Assembly (NCBI GenBank): GCA_020217035.1
Contig: JAIWOG010000333.1
Coordinates: forward strand, 1 to 10,000
Source of the DNA: Magnetospirillum sp.
GTDB taxonomy: Bacteria; Pseudomonadota; Alphaproteobacteria; Rhodospirillales; Magnetospirillaceae
Direction of reading: 5' to 3'
Length of the DNA stretch: 10,000 nt
The notes beneath the pieces were generated by a model that made no database searches, was not told the origin of the DNA, and saw only the letters and a list, made by a program, of their open reading frames with translations. The position numbers and the translations under genes are program-made. Below, one piece after another: positions 1-5,538 of the stretch. The number at the start of each line of letters is the position of its first letter. Position 1 is the first letter of the stretch.

Positions 1-1
1 C

Positions 2-64
2 CCGGCCCACATTGCCATCACCGCCCATTTCGGGCATCACAGGGACACGGGACTCAACCTCTGA
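2..64 (+). CDS. C-terminal end of an unidentified reading frame (partial)
   Basis: The frame starting at base 2 stays open from the window edge to a TGA at 62-64 and gives 20 residues ending in HRDTGLNL. Residue composition is plausible for a protein tail, but 20 codons are too few to identify a family. It lies just upstream of a repeat resembling an insertion-sequence end (113-158), so it could be the tail of an IS-encoded protein or simply the neighbouring gene. This is only an open frame; the sequence beyond the left edge is needed to tell whether it is real. Confidence 0.2.
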   Translation, partial: PAHIAITAHFGHHRDTGLNL

Positions 65-112
65 ACGGGATCAATCAGGGGAACAGGTCAATGACAAAGA
101 GTATTTGGCGCA

Positions 113-158
113 GCATTTTGCCCGCGCCTGCACTTTCCCCCGCTCAGGGCCGGGAACG
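113..158. repeat. Left copy of an imperfect direct repeat (IS-end-like motifs)
   Basis: Bases 128-158 match 4726-4755 at about 26 of 31 aligned positions with one gap; both begin CTGCACTTTCCCC and end GGAACG. Each copy is preceded on the plus strand by a second T-rich/CCCGC motif (ATTTTGCCCGC here, ATTTTCCCGCTC in the other copy). Read on the minus strand, the pattern is GGGGAAAGTGCAG followed by GCGGG(A/C)AAAAT. From memory this resembles the short tandem transposase-binding repeats at ends of IS21-family elements, but no transposase gene is present. The rest of 65-201 shows no convincing gene or strong terminator. Confidence 0.5.
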
Positions 159-201
159 AAGCCAACCGTCAGGGCGTGACAGGCCATCGGTCCACACTGA
201 C

Positions 202-1122
202 CTATGCTCTCAGAATGCTGGGGTTGTCTCTGATTATCACGGAGACAAGTTCGTCAAAATCACCAAGCTTAACCTTGTCGATAAGCCTTATATAAAAAGA
301 CAAGTGGTTCATCTTTTCAAATTCGACGCCGATGCAATCGCCGATATACTTCTTCACGCACATGAGGAGGTGCTTGCCATTCATATGGTCACGTATATTC
401 TGCGTCAGAAGAATGGAACCGCATTTCTTTGGTGAGAATGCGTCTGTAAACTCGATATCAAACGCCGTTTCATCCAAAAGCCACTCAGTCTTTCCGAGGC
501 AGTTGTTCCTGATGCTTTCCCTGTATTTGGAAATCCAGTCATCGTCTGGATAGCAATAACCTGAATCTCCAAGCAAATCGCTCAGAGGCATCTTTGTGGT
601 TTGCAAGTTTTGAATTCTGTGCTTTCTGACTATAATGAAAAGCCGTGTTACGACCTCATATTTTTCATGGAGCTTGCTTAAAAAGTTATTGCAATCTGCG
701 AGCCTTCTAGCCGCTAGATCAAGGGTGAGGGTAGTTGGGTTTTCCTCGACGCCGATTGATGCAATAGCATCGACATCGATTAGGTAGCTCTCGATGCACG
801 ATTTTTTTGTATAATAAAAGTTTTTAATGTTCTCCATAACGCCTAATATGTCATCAAAATCCTTGTCAACAATAAAGATTGCCGTTGGATCGCCTTGCGA
901 CGGCGCTCTGTCTTTTGCCTTTGCGAGTAGTTGCGATTTTCCATTCAGACAAACAATTGCGAATTTACGTAGCGATGGGATGAGTCTGCGCATAAGGCGC
1001 TCATAGACCGCCTCGTGGTTATTATCCTCGAAATAAAATATTACAGACGCATCAAAGAACAGGTCTTTGTGAAACTTCGCCTGATCAGAGTATTCTGGGA
1101 TGCCGCTGTAGTTCATTTCCAT
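202..1122 (-). CDS. DUF4435/TOPRIM-like effector, candidate AriB of a PARIS-like system
   Basis: This 306-residue protein has the layout of DUF4435 proteins, which carry a TOPRIM-like nuclease fold. Visible motifs are the acidic strand end FYFED (E32, D33), a VDKDFD motif (D86, D88, D90) that would supply the metal-binding acidic cluster, and a CIESYL motif around E111. The usual glycine after the TOPRIM glutamate is replaced by aspartate here. In characterised PARIS systems AriB is held by the AriA ATPase, is released when phage anti-restriction proteins such as Ocr are sensed, and then cleaves host tRNA-Lys; that role is inferred for this copy. The gene starts 10 bp after the ATPase stop, so the two are almost certainly one operon. 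The start is ATG at 1122 with a weak AGAG upstream; ATG at 1116 is an alternative. Base composition is far more AT-rich than in genes beyond 2700. It could instead be the partner of another OLD-like ATPase type. Confidence 0.8.
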   Translation of the reverse strand: MEMNYSGIPEYSDQAKFHKDLFFDASVIFYFEDNNHEAVYERLMRRLIPSLRKFAIVCLNGKSQLLAKAKDRAPSQGDPTAIFIVDKDFDDILGVMENIKNFYYTKKSCIESYLIDVDAIASIGVEENPTTLTLDLAARRLADCNNFLSKLHEKYEVVTRLFIIVRKHRIQNLQTTKMPLSDLLGDSGYCYPDDDWISKYRESIRNNCLGKTEWLLDETAFDIEFTDAFSPKKCGSILLTQNIRDHMNGKHLLMCVKKYIGDCIGVEFEKMNHLSFYIRLIDKVKLGDFDELVSVIIRDNPSILRA

Positions 1123-1132
1123 TATTCTCTAC

Positions 1133-2524
1133 TTAAATACCGCTCGATTTAAGGTATTTAGGGTTCAGAACAATGCATTTTTCTCTTGCGCGGCCGGCAA
1201 TTTCAGGGGCATGAGTCGCCAAGACGATCTGACAGTTTTTGGGGCGCAGCCGCGTTATTGCCTCGACAATCTGCGCCTGCCACTTGAGGTGGAGGGACAA
1301 TTCCGGCTCATCAAAGAAGAACATTGAGTTCTCTCCTGCCCGGAAGGCAAGATAGGTCAGAGCAATTATTATTTGGCGCTCGCCGGAAGAAAGTTCTCTA
1401 ATTGAACGCACATCAGACGGGTTGATATCGCGGCTGTTATCTCCGACCGCAGTATCTTTTCCCGGCACAATAAAAGATAGATTCATCGTGTCTTGAGCAA
1501 AGACGAGTTCTTTCCCTGAGTCGCACAAAAATGTCGATGCTACATCCATGTAGTTTTTTATAGAGCTATATGCGGCTGACGTTTCGTTCTGTTCTCGCTC
1601 AAATATCTTAAGCAATTCAGTGATCTGCGCATTCCTTAGCGCGATCATAACCTCGATGCTCTCTTCCTCAAGCGTTCTACGCCCAATGCGAGGTTTTGCA
1701 CCGGGCTTCTTTGAGTTGTTAAGCGATTGCTCAAATTGCTTAAAAAACACGTCGATCGCATCGGCGCATTCCGGCACACTTGCTATAAGATGGGAGTCCT
1801 TAACGCGTGTCTTAAGCTCTGCGATTGTTTGCCTGAGTTGGCCTTCTGTTGCCTTTACATTTGGCAATGTTGCCGGAAGAAAATGAAGCTTAATAAGGTC
1901 TGAAAACGCCTTCTTTTGTATCTTGTTTGAGCTTCTTCTAAAGGCAATATAATTAGACTTCATCACGTCAATAACGTGGTCTATCGGGTCCTTTGTTGTA
2001 GAAATTCCTGGCGCGAAATGAGGTGGGCGGAATTCAGTGTGCTCAAATGTCTCATTTCCAGATGAATCAACGGCGGTAATCGTCCTATCAAGTCGAACAA
2101 AGGTTACGCGAGCATTCCTCTTTAAAAGAGGACTTTTTTTTCTCCAGTCTGGGGACGCTTTCGTTAATGGACTGTGAACAATTCGTCCATCAACGAAGCG
2201 GACTTCCTGCTCTTCTCCGCTTGTGCTTAGCGTTCCAGCCTTTTCATCGTTTATATGAATTGAGATGTCGCAATCTTCTTTTCTTTTCCGCGCATGAATT
2301 AATATTTTGCCAATTACATCATCGGTCGCATGTAGTGATGCTTCGGAAAAAATAATTTTCTGAACCGCACTCATGTCAAGCCGAACAAGCTTTGACATAA
2401 ATTCTAAGACACTGGTCTTACCGGACCCATTCGGGCCAACGATGATTGTCAAATCAGGAAAAAACGGGAGATTTGCGTCGATTATTCCGTGGAGGCCGCT
2501 GACCTCAAAGCGATCAATACGCAT
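1133..2524 (-). CDS. ABC/SMC-type AAA ATPase, candidate AriA of a PARIS-like system
   Basis: This 463-residue ATPase has all the ABC/SMC-type motifs: Walker A GPNGSGKT (30-37), signature LSSGERQ (378-384), Walker B FFFDEPELS (402-410, D405/E406) and a switch histidine in LATHAPE (H438). The domain begins directly with RIDRFEVSGLHG, typical of AAA_15/AAA_23 proteins. In PARIS such an ATPase forms the sensor scaffold that sequesters the TOPRIM effector encoded next to it; here the effector gene follows after 10 bp. I chose ATG 2524 because GGGGA stands 5 bases upstream and the ATPase fold starts there. The frame stays open back to an ATG at 2677 (51 more codons), but a good promoter lies inside that extension. 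No nuclease domain is fused to the C-terminus, unlike OLD proteins. The ATPase call is firm; the PARIS assignment rests on the gene pair. Confidence 0.85.
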   Translation of the reverse strand: MRIDRFEVSGLHGIIDANLPFFPDLTIIVGPNGSGKTSVLEFMSKLVRLDMSAVQKIIFSEASLHATDDVIGKILIHARKRKEDCDISIHINDEKAGTLSTSGEEQEVRFVDGRIVHSPLTKASPDWRKKSPLLKRNARVTFVRLDRTITAVDSSGNETFEHTEFRPPHFAPGISTTKDPIDHVIDVMKSNYIAFRRSSNKIQKKAFSDLIKLHFLPATLPNVKATEGQLRQTIAELKTRVKDSHLIASVPECADAIDVFFKQFEQSLNNSKKPGAKPRIGRRTLEEESIEVMIALRNAQITELLKIFEREQNETSAAYSSIKNYMDVASTFLCDSGKELVFAQDTMNLSFIVPGKDTAVGDNSRDINPSDVRSIRELSSGERQIIIALTYLAFRAGENSMFFFDEPELSLHLKWQAQIVEAITRLRPKNCQIVLATHAPEIAGRAREKCIVLNPKYLKSSGI

Positions 2525-2577
2525 CTCTGTCCCCTGAATTTGAAGGGCGCGGTGCCAAGGCTCGTCCCTATTTGCAA

Positions 2578-2623
2578 TCCACTTCTGAGGTGGCATCAGG
2601 AGTGATGCACGCCTGAAGGTGGA
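2578..2623. promoter_or_regulatory. Long imperfect dyad at the start of the AAA/DUF4435 transcript
   Basis: Nested complementary segments are TCCAC (2578-2582)/GTGGA (2619-2623), TTC (2583-2585)/GAA (2615-2617), AGG (2588-2590)/CCT (2612-2614) and GCATCA (2593-2598)/TGATGC (2603-2608), around a 4-base loop. That makes 17 pairs with small bulges. It begins immediately after the predicted -10 box, so it covers the expected transcription start and the first 40 or so transcribed bases. It could be an operator or a leader RNA hairpin. The pairing is read directly; the function is inferred. Confidence 0.45.
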
Positions 2624-2652
2624 ATTCTCCCAGGAGCCCATCTCTCTGTCAA
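2624..2652 (-). promoter_or_regulatory. Predicted sigma70 promoter for the AAA/DUF4435 operon
   Basis: On the minus strand there is a perfect -35 TTGACA (2652-2647), a 17-base spacer and a -10 GAGAAT (2629-2624) matching TATAAT at 4 of 6 positions. Transcription would start near 2617, about 93 bases before the chosen ATG at 2524. This supports the short ATPase start over the 2677 start. Confidence 0.5.
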
Positions 2653-2719
2653 TTAGGCGTCGCCATCTCCGAAGCATGTTTGTCCGCTGCGTAGCGGCTC
2701 ATCGATAGGAGATTGGAAT

Positions 2720-3685
2720 ATGACGCTTAGCCCCATCCCGGCCATCCCCGAAGCCGTCCTCAAGGCCCACAAGGTTAACGAGGCCAGCGATACCCGCTTC
2801 AAGGCAGCGGCGCGCCTGCTGCAATCCCTCTGGCGCAATGACGCCGGATTTCCCATCGGCACGCACCGCAGCCCGGACGGCAAGCGCCGCAAGCTGGGGA
2901 GCCGCCTCAACACGGCCAGCGCCAGGGCCGGGGCTAACTTCCTCAACGCCGACATCGCCAATCTGGCTCGCAGGGAGGTGGTCTACCGCGAGGTCGGAGC
3001 CATCATTGACCAGGAGCGTTTGTGGACCAACCTGCTGTCCAGCCAACCGCTCGCGTTCAACCTGTTCGGCGCCCTCAAACTGGACCAGGGTAAGGCCAAC
3101 GCGTTCTTCCGTGCCCTGTTCCCCGATTACGTGGAACAGGTGGAAGGCATCCAGTTCGAGCATTCGCCGGGGCGGGGCGATCCGGCCTTCACCGCCGACC
3201 ATTCGGCCTTCGACGTGTTCGCCCCCATCATCACCACCACGGGCGAGAGCGGCTTTGTCGCCATCGAGGTCAAATATTCGGAAACCATGATGGAGCCGCT
3301 GGCGCAGATCAAGCCACGGTACGACGAGCTTTCGGCGGCATCGCAGGCATTCACCGACCCGACCGCCCAAGCTCTCCGCGAAGCGCCCATCCAGCAGCTT
3401 TGGCGGGAACACTTGCTTAGCCGCGTCATGGTGGACAACGGCCTTTACGGGCAGGGCCGGTTCGTGGTGATCCATCCGGCGCAGAACGCCAATTGCGCCT
3501 CCGCTGTCCGCGCCTATCGGCGGCACCTCGTTTCCGCCGATCCCGAGGTGACCGGCTTCCAGGCGATCACCCTGGAGGACTGCCTGAACACTCTGGCCGA
3601 AATCGGCGACCAGGAGACGGCCTGCGCCCTCCGCGCCCGCTACCTGGATTTTGCCCGGATCGACCGGGCCATATTCGGCGAATGA
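2720..3685 (+). CDS. PD-(D/E)XK nuclease, PGN_0703-like putative restriction endonuclease
   Basis: The 321-residue product carries a PD-(D/E)XK core: D165 in SAFDVFAPI, then a strand ending in E183-V-K185 (FVAIEVKYSE), with a conserved-looking QLWREHLL helix at 226-233. The overall layout fits the PGN_0703-like putative restriction endonuclease family, found in defence and mobile regions and mostly uncharacterised; the expected activity is Mg-dependent DNA cleavage. AGGAGA at 2707-2712, 7 bases before the ATG, fixes the start. No methyltransferase lies in the window, so a classical restriction-modification pair is not supported here. The gene is GC-rich like the chromosome and unlike the divergent ATPase gene, suggesting a separate origin. 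A DHH phosphoesterase gene follows after 55 bp on the same strand. No signal peptide or membrane segment is visible, so the product is probably cytoplasmic. Confidence 0.75.
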   Translation: MTLSPIPAIPEAVLKAHKVNEASDTRFKAAARLLQSLWRNDAGFPIGTHRSPDGKRRKLGSRLNTASARAGANFLNADIANLARREVVYREVGAIIDQERLWTNLLSSQPLAFNLFGALKLDQGKANAFFRALFPDYVEQVEGIQFEHSPGRGDPAFTADHSAFDVFAPIITTTGESGFVAIEVKYSETMMEPLAQIKPRYDELSAASQAFTDPTAQALREAPIQQLWREHLLSRVMVDNGLYGQGRFVVIHPAQNANCASAVRAYRRHLVSADPEVTGFQAITLEDCLNTLAEIGDQETACALRARYLDFARIDRAIFGE

Positions 3686-3692
3686 TGGAATA

Positions 3693-3718
3693 GCCCGGCT
3701 TCTTCCCAAGGGCCGGGC
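3693..3718 (+). terminator. GC-rich hairpin between the nuclease and phosphoesterase genes
   Basis: GCCCGGC (3693-3699) and GCCGGGC (3712-3718) form a perfect 7-bp stem around a 12-base loop, followed only by GTTTCCC. Without a real T-run it is a weak terminator at best and may act as an attenuator or mRNA stabiliser. The downstream gene begins at 3741. Confidence 0.4.
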
Positions 3719-3740
3719 GTTTCCCACGAGGGGCCAGACG

Positions 3741-4601
3741 ATGAAAGCACTCTGCATCTACCACCGGGGCTGCGCCGATGGCTTCGGAGCGGCATGGGCC
3801 GTCTGGAAGGCGCTTGGCGATGGCGTGGAATTCCATCCGGGCGTTTATGGGGTGGCGCCGCCCGACGTGACTGGGCGCGACGTGATTATTGTCGATTTCA
3901 GCTACAAGCGCCCGGTGATGGAGGCCATGTGCCAGTGCGCCGCCAGCATCACCGTGCTGGACCACCACAAGACCGCCGCCGAGGAACTGGACGGCCTGGG
4001 GGATGGTCCCGGCATCGCCATTCCCGTGTTTGTCCGCATCGAGATGGAGAAGTCGGGCGCGGTGCTGGCGTGGGAGCACTTTCATCCTGGCAAGGCCATT
4101 CCTCGCCTTCTCCAACACGTCCAAGACCGCGACCTGTGGCGGTTCGTCCTGCCGAACACGCGGGAAATCATCGCTTGCCTGTTCAGCCACCCATTCGACT
4201 TCGGCCAATGGGACTGGTTGGCCGCCGAGATCGAACGCGACCCGACCACAATCCTGATCGAGGGCGCGGCCATCGAGTGGAAGCTTCACAAGGACATTGC
4301 CGAACTGGTGTCGGCCAGTACCCGCGTCATGACCATTGGCGGTTATCACGTGCCCGTCGCCAACTTGCCATTCACCCTCGCATCCGACGCGGGCAACCTG
4401 CTGTGCCAGACGGGCGCGAATGGGACCGCCCCTCCATTCGCGGGCATCTACTACGACCGCCCTTCGGGGCGCACCTTCAGCTTGCGCTCGGTTGGCGACT
4501 TCGACGTGTCCAAGGTCGCCAGGAAGTACGGCGGGGGCGGCCACAAGAACGCCGCAGGGTTCAGGGTGCCGTTGGGATGGGACGGGGAGGCCGAAGCCTG
4601 A
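3741..4601 (+). CDS. DHH/DHHA1 family phosphoesterase
   Basis: The 286-residue product has the DHH phosphoesterase metal-binding motifs in order: CADGFGAAW (D12), VDFSY (D52), the name-giving LDHHK (D74, H75, H76) and VQDRDLW (D129, D131). The C-terminal substrate-binding DHHA1 motif GGGGHKNAAGF is at 264-274. Such enzymes hydrolyse phosphodiester or phosphomonoester bonds in short oligonucleotides, pAp or cyclic dinucleotides with Mn or Mg; the substrate cannot be told from sequence. The length suits the NrnA-like stand-alone type, not RecJ, which is much longer. GAGGGG at 3728-3733, 7 bases before ATG 3741, sets the start; the frame is open to 3651 but the extra 30 residues overlap the nuclease gene and lack homology-like features. 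It is probably co-transcribed with the nuclease, with an intervening hairpin that may modulate it. Confidence 0.85.
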   Translation: MKALCIYHRGCADGFGAAWAVWKALGDGVEFHPGVYGVAPPDVTGRDVIIVDFSYKRPVMEAMCQCAASITVLDHHKTAAEELDGLGDGPGIAIPVFVRIEMEKSGAVLAWEHFHPGKAIPRLLQHVQDRDLWRFVLPNTREIIACLFSHPFDFGQWDWLAAEIERDPTTILIEGAAIEWKLHKDIAELVSASTRVMTIGGYHVPVANLPFTLASDAGNLLCQTGANGTAPPFAGIYYDRPSGRTFSLRSVGDFDVSKVARKYGGGGHKNAAGFRVPLGWDGEAEA

Positions 4602-4697
4602 ATGTAGCTGCCACCATTACGGCGCGGGGTCGGAAAAATCCGGCCACTTCAGTCAGGTGCAGGCCAACGCCATTCCTGCAATGCACTGAGATGGAAG

Positions 4698-4755
4698 GAT
4701 TTTCCCGCTCAGGCGGTGCGGCGATCTGCACTTTCCCCAGCGCAGACCAGGAACG
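4698..4755. repeat. Right copy of the imperfect direct repeat (IS-end-like motifs)
   Basis: Bases 4726-4755 repeat 128-158 in the same orientation, and the motif ATTTTCCCGCTCAGG (from 4699) precedes it as a related motif does in the left copy. The spacing between the two motifs is larger here, and part of the second motif (CCGCTCAGG) recurs within the first motif of the left copy. Together these suggest tandem protein-binding sites of a decayed insertion-sequence end. Confidence 0.45.
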
Positions 4756-4826
4756 CTTTATCAGCCACCGCCCACGCCAATGGATGCCCCATCCGTCCGT
4801 GGACGTTCACCCCTATTCGCGGAGTA

Positions 4827-4859
4827 TTGATGGGACAGTTGATGGGCCGCAGCCCATCA
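4827..4859. repeat. TTGATGGG direct repeats plus hairpin near the tRNA 3' end
   Basis: TTGATGGG occurs at 4827-4834 and again at 4839-4846, 12 bases apart; its complement CCCATCA is at 4853-4859. The second copy and the complement form an 8-bp stem, TGATGGGC/GCCCATCA (4840-4859), with loop CGCA. Tandem short repeats about 50-80 bases from a tRNA 3' end resemble integrase arm-binding sites, but no integrase gene is visible. No T-run follows on either strand close enough to call a terminator with confidence. Confidence 0.4.
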
Positions 4860-4878
4860 CTAAGTAAAAAATGTGTGG

Positions 4879-4898
4879 AAAAACAACGCCGTAAGGCG
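4879..4898 (-). terminator. Probable terminator of the tRNA-Ser gene
   Basis: Just past the tRNA 3' end, the minus strand reads CGCC-TTAC-GGCG followed by TTGTTTTT. This is a short 4-bp GC stem with a good T-run, placed 6 bases beyond the CCA. Confidence 0.5.
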
Positions 4899-4904
4899 AA
4901 TAAG

Positions 4905-4995
4905 TGGCGGAGGGAGAGGGATTCGAACCCTCGATACGCTTTTGACGTATACACACTTTCCAGGCGTGCGCCTTCGACCACTCGGCCATCCCTCC
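4905..4995 (-). tRNA. tRNA-Ser, anticodon GGA
   Basis: The 91-base cloverleaf is complete. The acceptor arm GGAGGGA (4995-4989) pairs with TCCCTCC (4915-4909), followed by discriminator G and an encoded CCA (4907-4905). The anticodon loop CTGGAAA lies between CACGC and GTGTG, with anticodon GGA read from 4961-4959. A long variable arm (ATACG/CGTAT stem) is typical of serine tRNAs, and the T-loop is GGTTCGAATCC. It decodes UCC and UCU. Its 3' end faces the accessory block at lower coordinates, the usual polarity for tRNA-targeted integration. Confidence 0.97.
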
Positions 4996-5033
4996 GCATC
5001 GCCTGTTCGGGCGCACCCGATCAGAGAGGCGGG

Positions 5034-5062
5034 AAAATACACAAAAGCGCCAGGGGCCGCAA
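5034..5062 (-). promoter_or_regulatory. Predicted promoter of tRNA-Ser
   Basis: The minus strand has TTGCGG (5062-5057), a 17-base spacer and TATTTT (5039-5034), about 38 bases before the mature tRNA 5' end. The match is moderate, but the position is what a tRNA promoter with a short 5' leader needs. A small hairpin (5007-5020, TCGGG/CCCGA) lies in the leader. Confidence 0.4.
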
Positions 5063-5181
5063 GGGCAAAGGCGGAATCGCCTAAAATCCTGGGCACGGGC
5101 AGAAAAGCGTTGAAATTTGGCCGCCTAGGGTGCAAACCTTAGGTCCTGGCTTAAAAAGATAGAATTCTTTGCGGGGGCTTC

Positions 5182-5475
5182 ATGCTGATGGGCCGTGTCG
5201 TCGGGTGGTTCCTGATCGCGCTGACCGTGATCATGGCGTCGGGGGACGCCGTGCTGGCCTTGGGGCCGGCCGATTATTCCGGCATCCTGACCGCCGACGT
5301 GGTCACCCTGCTGGTCGGCGCCGCGCCGGACCCCACCCCCGAACAAAGTTTTCTCGCCGCCCTTGAACTGGCTATCATGGAACTGCCGGCCTGGGTGGTT
5401 GTCGGTGCCGTCGGCACCTGCCTGCTGGTGGCCAGCCGCAAGCGCAACAAGCGGTTCCGTTTCCGCCGTTCCTGA
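5182..5475 (+). CDS. Small membrane protein of unknown function
   Basis: The 97-residue product is not recognised. It has an N-terminal hydrophobic segment (about 6-28, VVGWFLIALTVIM) that could be a signal anchor or a signal peptide, a central polar stretch with a proline-rich PDPTPEQ (49-55), a second hydrophobic segment (about 67-84) and a strongly basic tail (86-96, RKRNKRFRFRR). The basic tail predicts a cytoplasmic C-terminus, so the middle probably faces the periplasm. GGGGG at 5173-5177 precedes two in-frame ATGs (5182 and 5188); spacing favours neither clearly. It stands alone between the tRNA gene and the M48 gene, which begins 63 bases after its stop and may share its transcript. 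Confidence 0.6.
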   Translation: MLMGRVVGWFLIALTVIMASGDAVLALGPADYSGILTADVVTLLVGAAPDPTPEQSFLAALELAIMELPAWVVVGAVGTCLLVASRKRNKRFRFRRS

Positions 5476-5505
5476 CTTTTTCCCGCCATGATCCTTGGCT
5501 ACACT

Positions 5506-5527
5506 GCCTGAAATCGATTTCGCAGGC
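5506..5527. promoter_or_regulatory. Dyad just upstream of the M48 ribosome-binding site
   Basis: GCCTG (5506-5510) and CAGGC (5523-5527) flank a perfect palindrome AAATCGATTT (5511-5520) with a 2-base bulge. The right arm touches the GGCGGGG ribosome-binding sequence (5525-5531), and a -10-like TACACT lies at 5500-5505. It could be an operator or a hairpin limiting ribosome access; there is no direct proof. Confidence 0.3.
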
Positions 5528-5538
5528 GGGGCCTTGTC

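Larger units (their letters stand above)
4602..4904. other. Gene-free segment between the phosphoesterase gene and tRNA-Ser
   Basis: About 300 bases hold no convincing gene. The segment contains a CGGA-AAAA-TCCG inverted repeat at 4631-4642, the right copy of the IS-end-like repeat (4698-4755), an inverted repeat GGATG-CCC-CATCC (4782-4794), the TTGATGGG repeats and hairpin (4827-4859), and the probable tRNA terminator. The density of short repeats beside a tRNA 3' end suits the scarred edge of a mobile region. Open frames crossing it show only out-of-frame composition. Confidence 0.5.

Noticed and set aside
91..553. Short plus-strand frames at 91-435 and 332-553
   Set aside because: They overlap the DUF4435 gene in antisense and have no motif or convincing ribosome-binding site.
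2699..4544. Minus-strand open frames of 325-352 codons across the nuclease and phosphoesterase genes
   Set aside because: Composition is typical of antisense frames in GC-rich DNA; the plus strand carries intact catalytic motifs and good ribosome-binding sites.
3794..4867. Plus-strand frame of 357 codons overlapping the phosphoesterase gene
   Set aside because: It is arginine- and proline-rich out-of-frame translation of the DHH gene.
5069..5082. AGGCG-GAAT-CGCCT hairpin upstream of the tRNA promoter
   Set aside because: Short stem with only TTTG or AAAA after it; too weak to call a terminator or regulatory site.
4709..5142. Several small open frames over the tRNA-Ser region on both strands
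   Set aside because: They read through the tRNA gene and its flanks; peptides such as RERDSNPR are the familiar translation artefacts of tRNA sequence.
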